From the NCBI GenBank assembly GCA_017456685.1, contig JAFTIV010000200.1:1-6749 (forward strand): a stretch of DNA of 6,749 bases. The letters are read 5' to 3'. Position numbers and translations under genes: made by a program. The notes under the pieces are model-generated. The model saw only the letters and a list, made by a program, of their open reading frames with translations, was not told the origin of the DNA and ran no database searches. Every line of letters starts with the position of its first letter. Positions within the stretch are counted from its first letter, which is position 1. Source of the stretch: Clostridia bacterium (GTDB lineage Bacteria; Bacillota; Clostridia; Oscillospirales; CAG-272). Positions 1 to 6,403 of this stretch are shown here, in pieces.

Positions 1-1025
1 CCCATTTTGTGTACTATTCTTCCTGACATTGGGAATGCGGAAATTCCCGCTGCGCCTATCATTGGGTTTATTGGGTCCTTATGCATTGCCTTAAGAATTA
101 GATTGAATAGCTTTGCAAAGAGGACACCGCCTGCTGTATCAACGATAAATGCAATAAGTCCAAGACCGAGGATAAGAAGTGTAGATGGCTTAAGGAATTT
201 ATCAGCGCTCATTTGGAATGCGATAGTAATTCCCAAGAAGATTGTGATAAGGTTTGCAAGAACCTTTTGGGCAGTTTCCGAGAGTGAATCAAGCACTCCG
301 CACTCACGAATGAGGTTACCAAACATAAGGAAGCCGATAAGTGATGCGGCTGCTGGAACGAATATACAGGTAACAACGGAGATAACGATTGGGAAAAGAA
401 TCTTTGTTGTTTTAGAAACACTCTTCTGCTCGTACTTCATTCTTATCTTGCGCTCTTTCTTAGTTGTCAAGAGCTTGATTACAGGGGGTTGAATGATAGG
501 AACGAGAGCCATATATGAGTATGCGGCTACTGCGATTGCACCGATATAGCCCGAATTTTCGCCACCGCCGAGAAGGGTGTTAGCGACAACGATTGAGGTA
601 GGACCATCGGCTGCACCGATTATTGAGATTGATGCGGCAACCTCTGGTGCGAAGAACATAGCTGCCATACAAAGCGTAAAGAATATTCCAAATTGCGCTG
701 CGGCACCGAATATCATTAGCTTGGGGTTGTTGAGAAGCGGGCCGAAGTCTATCATCGCACCTATTCCTATAAATAGGATTAAAGGAAATAGCTCATTCGC
801 GATTCCTGCGTTGTAAAGTGTTTCAAGAGGCTCTGCTATACCTGAACCCGGGAAGTTCATAAGAATTGCACCAAAGCCTATTGGCAAAAGAAGGGTTGGC
901 TCCATTTGCTTTTTGATTGCAAGGAAGATAAGAACTGCGCCGATAAGCCACATAATTACCATCTTCCAATTGTCGCCCTCGCCAAATTTAAATATTGGCT
1001 CAAACAAACCAAGAAGTTCTTTCAT
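1..1025 (-). CDS. Sodium ion-translocating decarboxylase, membrane beta subunit (OadB/GcdB/MmdB family), C-terminus cut off
   Basis: Integral membrane subunit that couples decarboxylation of carboxybiotin to Na+ export in oxaloacetate, methylmalonyl-CoA, glutaconyl-CoA or malonate decarboxylases. Reading starts at ATG 1025-1023 and stays open for 341 codons to the window edge; family members usually run somewhat longer, so a short C-terminal piece is missing. Visible family signatures are NFPGSG, the loop GAADGPTSI with D140, VAAYSYMALVP with Y169/Y171, and NPMIGAAGISAFPMSGR near the end. In that last block N320, G324, S329 and R336 have the same spacing as Klebsiella OadB N373, G377, S382 and R389, and D140 matches its D203; these residues are known to matter for Na+ transport. 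Hydrophobic segments alternate with short loops throughout. AAAAGGA at 1040-1034 is the ribosome binding site, 8 bases before ATG. It is the first gene of a leftward unit whose partner subunits would lie beyond the window. The substrate-specific name cannot be decided from the beta subunit alone. Confidence 0.95.
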   Translation of the reverse strand, partial: MKELLGLFEPIFKFGEGDNWKMVIMWLIGAVLIFLAIKKQMEPTLLLPIGFGAILMNFPGSGIAEPLETLYNAGIANELFPLILFIGIGAMIDFGPLLNNPKLMIFGAAAQFGIFFTLCMAAMFFAPEVAASISIIGAADGPTSIVVANTLLGGGENSGYIGAIAVAAYSYMALVPIIQPPVIKLLTTKKERKIRMKYEQKSVSKTTKILFPIVISVVTCIFVPAAASLIGFLMFGNLIRECGVLDSLSETAQKVLANLITIFLGITIAFQMSADKFLKPSTLLILGLGLIAFIVDTAGGVLFAKLFNLILKAMHKDPINPMIGAAGISAFPMSGRIVHKM

Positions 1026-1063
1026 TTTTGTATTCCTTTTCTTGTTTTTATTTTATGCTAATG

Positions 1064-1092
1064 ATTATAGCACACTTTTGTTAACATTTCAA
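1064..1092 (-). promoter_or_regulatory. Sigma-A promoter of the decarboxylase beta-subunit gene
   Basis: Read on the minus strand, TTGAAA (1092-1087) is followed by a 17-base spacer and a perfect TATAAT (1069-1064), with TG one base upstream of it (extended -10). Transcription would start near 1057, giving a leader of about 30 bases that contains the AAAAGGA ribosome binding site. Confidence 0.85.
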
Positions 1093-1144
1093 TCATTTTA
1101 TATTTTTTGTTTCACAAAAGCACAAAATTTTAATGAAAATGATT
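1091..1144. promoter_or_regulatory. Candidate operator region between the divergent promoters
   Basis: Two inverted repeats lie between the two -35 boxes. One is AATCATTTT (1091-1099) matched exactly by AAAATGATT (1136-1144). The other is TTTTGT-TTC-ACAAAA at 1105-1119. Such symmetry between divergent promoters is typical of regulator binding sites, but the stretch is very AT-rich, so chance repeats are likely. No regulator gene is in view. Confidence 0.3.
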
Positions 1145-1157
1145 TTTTGCATAATTA

Positions 1158-1186
1158 TTGAAAATTAGCGCCTTATATGATATAAT
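1158..1186 (+). promoter_or_regulatory. Sigma-A promoter of the AEC transporter gene
   Basis: TTGAAA (1158-1163), a 17-base spacer and TATAAT (1181-1186) with TG at 1178-1179 make an extended -10 promoter. Both hexamers and the spacing equal those of the divergent decarboxylase promoter. The start of transcription would be near 1193, about 40 bases before the transporter ATG. Confidence 0.85.
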
Positions 1187-1220
1187 TTTTTCATTAGAAA
1201 TTCAATGCTTTTATGGCTTG

Positions 1221-1235
1221 GAAGGGGTTTTTATG
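1221..1235 (+). promoter_or_regulatory. Ribosome binding site fixing the transporter start
   Basis: GAAGGGG (1221-1227) lies 5 bases before ATG 1233. The reading frame is open further upstream to a TTG at 1158, but that TTG is the -35 box itself, so it cannot be in the transcript from this promoter. ATG 1233 is therefore the start. Confidence 0.8.
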
Positions 1236-2165
1236 GCTACATTTTTAACGACGCTTAGTCAAATTTCATATCTTTTTTTGTTAATCGGCGCGGGCTTTGC
1301 GGTTATGAAGCTATGCAGGCTTCCCGAGAACGCAACAAACATTCTTTCTAAGCTTGTTACTACGCTTTTTATGCCTGCCTTAATTTTGACTAACTTTATG
1401 GAGAATTTCACCGTTGCGCGTCTTAGCTCTGCGTGGCCGTACGCCTTGGCGGGTGTAATTGTGGTTGCGTTGTCGATTGCGTTTGCAAAATTAGTTTCTA
1501 TTTTTAGCGCAAGGGACCCTTATCACAAGGATATTCATACATATTGTCTTGCATTTTCTAATTTTGGCTTTATGGGCACAGCGGTTGTATCGACCCTTAT
1601 GCCCGAGCTATTTATGTCTTATTTAATTCTTTGCACTCCTATGTGGATTGTAAACTATTCATGGGCAGTTCCTGCTCTTTTGATGCCAAGTGACAAGAAA
1701 AGAGGCTTTAGCTTTAAAAACCTTTTAAATCCTCTATTTATCGCTATGATACTTGGCATTATAATTGGAATGACGCGCTTGCCTATTCCATCGTTTTTAG
1801 ATGTATCAATAGATGCGCTTAGCAAGTGTATGTCGCCAAGCACTATGCTTCTTACAGGTATGTGTGTTGCAAAAATAGATATTAAGCGCGTTCTTAAAAT
1901 AAAAAGCATTTATGCCCTGTCGGCAATAAGGCTTTTACTAATCCCTTCGATATTCTTGATTGTACTACTGATACACAAATTTGATTACGGAGTTTCGCTT
2001 TGCGTTTTGTCGGTATTATCAATGCCTCTTGGCTTAAATAGTGTGGTAATTCCCGAGGCGCACGGACAAGACACGAGCGAGGCATCGGGCATGGCTATTG
2101 TTTCTCATCTTGCCTCTGCGCTTACAATTCCCTTGATGTTTACAATATTCGAATTGATAATATAA
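1233..2165 (+). CDS. AEC (auxin efflux carrier) family transporter, probable organic-acid permease
   Basis: A 310-residue polytopic inner-membrane protein of the AEC family, whose bacterial members include the malate permease MleP and the malonate transporter MdcF. About ten hydrophobic segments can be counted in a 5+5 pattern, the family topology: near residues 8-27, 34-56, 66-88, 95-125 (two segments), 129-148, then 160-182, 190-212, 222-247, 253-272 and 284-310. Family-like blocks are SYLFLLIGAGF at the N-terminus, LFMPALIL in segment 2, FSNFGFMGTAV in segment 4 and a late block with MPLGLNSVVIPEAHG. No signal peptide is needed because the first segment is itself a membrane helix. The length is normal and complete. 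It is transcribed away from the Na+-pump decarboxylase subunit from a shared control region, which suggests that it imports that enzyme's carboxylic acid substrate or exports its product. The exact substrate is not readable. No terminator follows before the next gene. Confidence 0.9.
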   Translation: MATFLTTLSQISYLFLLIGAGFAVMKLCRLPENATNILSKLVTTLFMPALILTNFMENFTVARLSSAWPYALAGVIVVALSIAFAKLVSIFSARDPYHKDIHTYCLAFSNFGFMGTAVVSTLMPELFMSYLILCTPMWIVNYSWAVPALLMPSDKKRGFSFKNLLNPLFIAMILGIIIGMTRLPIPSFLDVSIDALSKCMSPSTMLLTGMCVAKIDIKRVLKIKSIYALSAIRLLLIPSIFLIVLLIHKFDYGVSLCVLSVLSMPLGLNSVVIPEAHGQDTSEASGMAIVSHLASALTIPLMFTIFELII

Positions 2166-2180
2166 AGCAATATGCAAAGA

Positions 2181-2260
2181 AATACAATATATTTTGGCTA
2201 AAAATACAATTGTATTGTAAAAGCATTTATATTATAATGAACTTAGAACTAAAAATGCTT
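2181..2260. promoter_or_regulatory. Palindromic operator candidates around the promoter of the six-hairpin protein gene
   Basis: A perfect 14-bp palindrome AATACAATTGTATT (2203-2216) covers the -35 hexamer. Its half-site AATACAAT occurs again at 2181-2188, exactly 22 bases (about two helical turns) upstream. In addition AAGCATTT (2221-2228) and AAATGCTT (2253-2260) form an 8-bp inverted repeat bracketing the -10 box and predicted transcription start. These positions suit a repressor blocking RNA polymerase. The regulator is unknown and not encoded in the window. Confidence 0.45.
2210..2238 (+). promoter_or_regulatory. Promoter of the six-hairpin protein gene
   Basis: TTGTAT (2210-2215), a 17-base spacer and a perfect TATAAT (2233-2238). 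Transcription would begin near 2245, about 35 bases before the start codon. No factor-independent terminator separates it from the upstream transporter gene, so some read-through from that gene is possible. Confidence 0.7.
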
Positions 2261-2267
2261 AATGCAC

Positions 2268-2282
2268 AAGGAGCGAGATATG
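2268..2282 (+). promoter_or_regulatory. Ribosome binding site choosing ATG 2280
   Basis: AAGGAG (2268-2273) lies 6 bases before ATG 2280. The in-frame ATG at 2262 would put this motif inside the coding sequence and has no ribosome binding site of its own, so ATG 2280 is the start. Confidence 0.9.
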
Positions 2283-4190
2283 ACAGAAAACAATCATCCA
2301 AAATATGCATCCTTTAACAGCGATTTTCTCTCTGTTACCTTCAACAAGGAAACGGGAGCTATTGCCTTTTTGGGAATCGAATCGGGCGGAAGAGACAGAG
2401 ATAAGCACGCAAGCTTTAACCTAACAATTCCTGCATATGGTGCTGTTTTTGGAGCTTTTAAAAAGGCCTTACCTACAAAGCAGGAAATCACAGATGGTAG
2501 AGTGTTTTTCGAAAACGAAAAAGGAAGCAGTATCTCCTACAATATGACTGATGCTCACACGATGAAAATCGAGCTTAAGAATTCTGTTGCAAGCGACATT
2601 TTCAGCACAAGATTTTCGGTTAAGACTGCACCACCTACTATTTGGACAAAGGCTCAGCCAAAGAAGCTCAAGAGCAACAATCCATTGACAATTTTCAAGA
2701 CAAGATTTACTCTTCCCTTGATTGTACACTTCCCTGACTTTGGTAGAATAGAAATCTCATCTCCCTCAAGCGAGGTTTATTGTGTAGAGGAGCTTCAGCT
2801 ATCGAGAGATTTTACAGGCATTGAGCTTGGCTACAAGAACTACTCCTTTAACCATAACAGAATGCACGCACTACACTATGGTAGCTCGTTTCTCACCTTC
2901 AAGTCGAGCAAGCCTCTTGAAAGCGTTGAGCTAACCTTTAAGGTTATGGACGAGTGCTATCCACACTTCGAGGGTGAGGACGACCCAAGATATGATGGAC
3001 TTAAGCGCAACTGGCTCAACTCCTTTGCTCTTAACAGAGAGCTTTTCGATATGGGAGATAATATTTACTTCCACGGCACAGGTCATTTGAGTATGCAAAT
3101 GAAATCCGACCTTTTGCAATTTGTAAACGAGGACGACGAGCAATTTAAGATTATTCGCAAGGCGTTTGAGGGACAAATTGAAAGAAGCTTTAAGGAATGT
3201 CAGGCTCACGACGGAGAGGTTAGCGTATCCTACTTTAGGAAGGAAAAGGAAAAGGGCTTTGGCTGTGCGGTTGATTCGACCCCTGGTGCTATAATTTCCT
3301 TAGTTGGAATCTCAAATTGGAATTTGCCATTTGCTAAAAGGCTTCTTCCTAATGCTCTTAAGGCTGCGGATTATCTATTGTCGCGCGACATTGACGATGA
3401 TGGAATTTTCGAATCTCCCTTCCCTGGTGATTACATGGGACAGCCAAGCGAGTTTGGACAGCAATGCAACTGGTGGGACAACTTCGCCTTTGGTCACAAG
3501 GACATTTATTTTAACTATCTATGCCATCGCGCGCTTCGTGAGCTTTGTGGACTTCTTAAAAGAATTAGGAAGGGCTCTGTGGCTGAAAAATACCAAAAAC
3601 AGCTTGAGAAATTTGACAAGAATTTCTTTAATACCTTCTATAATCCAGAATCAACTCTTATGTCGGGCTGGATAAGCCGTAATGGCAAGCATCACGACTA
3701 TATGTTCACGTTTGCTGTATCTATGGGAATTGACGAGGGGTTAATTCCAGATAAGGAGGGCAAGCGCATGCTTCTTCTCCTTCTTGATGAAATGAAAAAG
3801 GAAGGCTATGGCGACCTTCGCTATGGAATTCCCGGTAATGCCAAGCCCGTTGCTCAAGAGGACACAATTGATTGGCCCTGTATGAGTGATTGGGGTCAGT
3901 ACGAAAATGGTGGCTTGAGCGGTATGAACGGCTTCCACTTCCTAACCTCTATGTACAAGGTAGGGCTTGAAAGCGAGGCTAACGAGATTTTCAAGGCTAT
4001 TTTGAACACATATGAGACTCAATTTACACATTCGGGTCTTATGCCCGGCTATGTCAGCAGTGTAGATTGGCGCACCAAAAATGGCGTACCCTGTGGCTAC
4101 AACTACCTTGCAGACAACTATTATTTCCTTCTTGCAGTATATACAGGCAAATACAAAATGCCTCACCCTGCGGTTGTTCGCAAGAAATAA
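2280..4190 (+). CDS. Uncharacterised cytoplasmic six-hairpin glycosidase-like protein with N-terminal beta domain
   Basis: A 636-residue soluble protein without signal peptide or membrane segment. Residues 1 to about 230 are rich in alternating hydrophobic strands and look like a beta-sandwich carbohydrate-enzyme domain. From about 240 to the end it is helical, with tryptophan- and glycine-rich loops, as in (alpha/alpha)6 glycosidases. Notable motifs are the acidic loop D370-I-D-D-D-G-I-F-E378, NWWDNFAFGHKD (N397-D408), DTIDWPCMSDWGQYENGG (D528-G545) and a final GYNYLADNYYF. The D-x-D-D-D-G loop and the W-x-Q-Y-E-N-G-G-type loop recall GH63-, GH94- and GH116-like six-hairpin enzymes. E378, D400, D408, D528, D531 and E542 are candidate catalytic acids; this is inference. 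Its role is probably cleavage or rearrangement of an imported oligosaccharide. It has its own promoter and terminator, so it forms a single-gene unit next to a second glycosidase-like gene on the same strand. I do not recognise an exact family; an epimerase, lyase or phosphorylase on the same fold remains possible. Confidence 0.75.
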   Translation: MTENNHPKYASFNSDFLSVTFNKETGAIAFLGIESGGRDRDKHASFNLTIPAYGAVFGAFKKALPTKQEITDGRVFFENEKGSSISYNMTDAHTMKIELKNSVASDIFSTRFSVKTAPPTIWTKAQPKKLKSNNPLTIFKTRFTLPLIVHFPDFGRIEISSPSSEVYCVEELQLSRDFTGIELGYKNYSFNHNRMHALHYGSSFLTFKSSKPLESVELTFKVMDECYPHFEGEDDPRYDGLKRNWLNSFALNRELFDMGDNIYFHGTGHLSMQMKSDLLQFVNEDDEQFKIIRKAFEGQIERSFKECQAHDGEVSVSYFRKEKEKGFGCAVDSTPGAIISLVGISNWNLPFAKRLLPNALKAADYLLSRDIDDDGIFESPFPGDYMGQPSEFGQQCNWWDNFAFGHKDIYFNYLCHRALRELCGLLKRIRKGSVAEKYQKQLEKFDKNFFNTFYNPESTLMSGWISRNGKHHDYMFTFAVSMGIDEGLIPDKEGKRMLLLLLDEMKKEGYGDLRYGIPGNAKPVAQEDTIDWPCMSDWGQYENGGLSGMNGFHFLTSMYKVGLESEANEIFKAILNTYETQFTHSGLMPGYVSSVDWRTKNGVPCGYNYLADNYYFLLAVYTGKYKMPHPAVVRKK

Positions 4191-4199
4191 GGTCAAATT

Positions 4200-4241
4200 A
4201 AAGGATACCCTTGCAAGTATCCCTGCAAGGGTATCCTTTTT
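4200..4241 (+). terminator. Factor-independent terminator
   Basis: A perfect 16-bp stem (4200-4215 with 4224-4239, reading AAAGGATACCCTTGCA on the left) with an 8-base loop, ending in a T run through 4241. It begins 10 bases after the stop codon of the six-hairpin gene. It separates that gene from the downstream DUF6259/oxidoreductase unit. Confidence 0.95.
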
Positions 4242-4252
4242 ATATCAATGCC

Positions 4253-4281
4253 TTGACCTGTGAGGAGATTTGTAGTAAAAT
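4253..4281 (+). promoter_or_regulatory. Promoter of the DUF6259-oxidoreductase unit
   Basis: TTGACC (4253-4258), a 17-base spacer and TAAAAT (4276-4281), each one mismatch from consensus. It lies directly after the terminator and about 36 bases before the start codon, giving a short leader starting near 4288. Confidence 0.75.
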
Positions 4282-4317
4282 TGATTTACAAATTTCTATT
4301 TTGAATGGAGAGAAAAA

Positions 4318-6375
4318 ATGCTTGAGCTTTTAGCTAAGGATATTGAGCTATCAATTGACGAAGAAGCTGGTACTATTTTATCGCTTAGAGTAAGGGGTAA
4401 GGAGTGCTGTGTTAGCGCTACTGCGCTTTTTAAAGCAAGGCTTCGCGATGAGGCGGGGGAGTGTCTTTATATTGATGCTACAGGGGCAAAATCCGTCACT
4501 ACAAATAACAACACGATAACATACAAGGGCTTTGAGGGTGCGCTCTTAGAGCTTAGTGTCACCTTGGCTATTACTGCTGGCAAGGAAATCTCGTGGTGTG
4601 CTGAGGTATCTTGCGTGCCCTGTGGCTATGCACTTGAGTGGATTGAGCTTCCAAGAGTATGTCTTCCGCGTTTTATAGACAATGATGCAAGAGGTGGTTC
4701 TCTGCTCTTTCCATATAACGAGGGTATGCTCATAAGTGACGAAAATGCGCTTCCAAGGTATGAGCCAGAATTTCCGTCATCGGGCGCTTATTTTATGTTT
4801 CCAAATATGCTATGCTCACAATTTATGGCATATCTTTTTGACGATGTTGGCTTTTATATAGGTGCGCACGACCCAAAAAGAGGGCTAAAGTGCATAGATT
4901 TTTACCCTGATTCGCTTGGAGTTTCGTTACAAATACGCCTATACTCGGGTGCTTGCTATGGCGAGGATTTCAAGAGTGACTTTCCTATTGTGTGGAAGGC
5001 TTGTGAGGGTAATTGGAAGTCGGCTACTGAGATTTATAGGACTTGGCTTGAGGCTAATTTGCCTGATGGAGTTGTTCCTGTGTGTGAAAACGCATCTATT
5101 CCCGACTGGTACAAGGGTTCTCCGCTTATTGTCACCTACCCTGTGCGTGGAATACACGATATGGACAAAATGGAGCCTAACGAGCTATTTCCATACACAA
5201 ATGCGCTTCCTATATTAAATAGGATTAAAAGCGACACAGGGTGCCAAATTATGGCGCTTCTTATGCACTGGGAGGGCACTGCCCCTTGGGCGCCTCCGTA
5301 TGCTTGGCCTCCGTTTGGTGGAGAGGCGCTATTTAATGAGTTTAGAGATGCGCTTCACAAAACTGGCGATTTGCTCGGCATTTATTGCTCGGGCTTTGGC
5401 TATACGCTAAGAAGCACTCTAATTGAGAGCTATAATTGTGAGGAGCAAATCAAGCGCGATGATGTGCTCAAGGGTGTATGTCACTCTCCGCAAAACAAGC
5501 CCGAGCTTGGCAGGACCTGTACGCCATATCAGCGCTATGGCTATGATATTTGTCCCGCATCTGTGCGCGGTCGTGAAATTCTTGATGAGGCTTATGCACC
5601 TATTTTTGACAGTGGAATTGATTATGCACAAATACTTGACCAAAACCATGGTGGCGGTCAATATATGTGCTTTGCAAGAGATCACGAGCATCCGCCTATG
5701 CCCGGTGAGTGGATGACATCTAATATGAGAGAGCTACTATCAGCATGGAACCGTCGTGCACCAAACATGCTTTTTGGCTGTGAGAGTGCCTCTGCCGAGC
5801 CGTTTATTGGAAATCTTTTGATGAGCGACAACAGATTTGAGCTGAACTACCCGTTTGGCAAGCCTGTGCCCGTTTTTGCCTTCTTATATCACAAATATTT
5901 AAGGAACTTTATGGGAAATCAATGTGGCTGTCCATTCGAGCCGAAGCGCGATACCTTGCGCTATCGACTTGCTTACTCGTTCTCTATTGGCGATATTTTA
6001 ACTCTTATTCTGTCACCTAAGGGATGCTTGATGACACACTGGGGCACTCACGACTTTGAAAGTGCACCCGATATGGAATTGGCGCTTACGCTTATTAAGA
6101 ATTTAAAGCGCTTTTATGACGAGGGTGGCGAAAAATATCTGCTGTCTGGCAGAATGAGTGTCTCGCCCGACATTGAGTGCGAGATGATTGACATTCCTAT
6201 GTTTAGAGGACGCGATTTTATCACTCTTCCTCGTCTGCTTTGCTCCACTTGGGAAGCTGAGGGTGGAAAAACCGCATACATAATTGTAAATCCTGAGACC
6301 GAGCCTGTTAGCTTTTCGATAAATGGTGTAGCCTACGAGGCTGGCGCGCTTGATGCTACAATTATTTTAAAATAA
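4318..6375 (+). CDS. DUF6259-type glycoside hydrolase-like protein (beta domain plus probable TIM barrel)
   Basis: A 685-residue cytoplasmic protein with no signal peptide. An N-terminal beta domain spans residues 1 to about 230. It is followed by a helix with W233 and W243 (SATEIYRTWLE), a probable TIM barrel at about 255-620, and a small C-terminal beta domain ending in TAYIIVNPETEPVSFSI. Barrel landmarks are MHWEGTAPWAPP (316-327) followed by FGGE (333-336), YAQILDQNHGGG (436-447), C451 with D455, H456 and H458 (CFARDHEHPPMPGEW), and FGCESASAEP (486-495). This layout resembles my recollection of DUF6259 proteins, which are annotated only as glycoside-hydrolase-like. D441 at a strand end and E489 about 48 residues later are plausible nucleophile and acid/base; this is inference. 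C451, H456 and H458 could bind a metal or sugar. GGAG at 4307-4310 is the ribosome binding site. It is first in a unit with a flavin oxidoreductase 28 bases downstream, which suggests a shared substrate. The substrate is unknown. Confidence 0.8.
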   Translation: MLELLAKDIELSIDEEAGTILSLRVRGKECCVSATALFKARLRDEAGECLYIDATGAKSVTTNNNTITYKGFEGALLELSVTLAITAGKEISWCAEVSCVPCGYALEWIELPRVCLPRFIDNDARGGSLLFPYNEGMLISDENALPRYEPEFPSSGAYFMFPNMLCSQFMAYLFDDVGFYIGAHDPKRGLKCIDFYPDSLGVSLQIRLYSGACYGEDFKSDFPIVWKACEGNWKSATEIYRTWLEANLPDGVVPVCENASIPDWYKGSPLIVTYPVRGIHDMDKMEPNELFPYTNALPILNRIKSDTGCQIMALLMHWEGTAPWAPPYAWPPFGGEALFNEFRDALHKTGDLLGIYCSGFGYTLRSTLIESYNCEEQIKRDDVLKGVCHSPQNKPELGRTCTPYQRYGYDICPASVRGREILDEAYAPIFDSGIDYAQILDQNHGGGQYMCFARDHEHPPMPGEWMTSNMRELLSAWNRRAPNMLFGCESASAEPFIGNLLMSDNRFELNYPFGKPVPVFAFLYHKYLRNFMGNQCGCPFEPKRDTLRYRLAYSFSIGDILTLILSPKGCLMTHWGTHDFESAPDMELALTLIKNLKRFYDEGGEKYLLSGRMSVSPDIECEMIDIPMFRGRDFITLPRLLCSTWEAEGGKTAYIIVNPETEPVSFSINGVAYEAGALDATIILK

Positions 6376-6403
6376 TGCTTTATAATAAATAAGGAGATTT
6401 TTT

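Noticed and set aside
7..1161. Plus-strand open frames at 7-492, 577-816 and 913-1161
   Set aside because: They are shadows of the minus-strand decarboxylase beta subunit or run into the divergent promoter region. Their translations have no family likeness, while the opposite strand carries conserved motifs over the full length.
1655..2085. Minus-strand open frames inside the transporter gene
   Set aside because: Antisense shadows of a well-supported AEC gene, with no ribosome binding site or recognisable product.
2166..2232. Possible terminator after the transporter gene
   Set aside because: The only symmetric element is the AT-only-cored palindrome at 2203-2216, too weak and without a loop to act as a terminator hairpin.
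2294..4263. Minus-strand and alternative plus-strand frames inside and just after the six-hairpin gene (for example 3304-3675, 4081-4263)
   Set aside because: They overlap a 636-codon gene that has its own ribosome binding site, and 4081-4263 runs straight through the terminator stem.
4916..5716. Overlapping frames on both strands inside the DUF6259 gene
   Set aside because: Composition-driven shadows; the 685-codon frame has promoter, ribosome binding site and family motifs.
6381..6386. Perfect TATAAT in the 28-base gap before the oxidoreductase gene
   Set aside because: No acceptable -35 hexamer lies 16-18 bases upstream (ACAATT at the 17-base position) and the hexamer is only 5 bases from the ribosome binding site, so it is taken as AT-rich coincidence.
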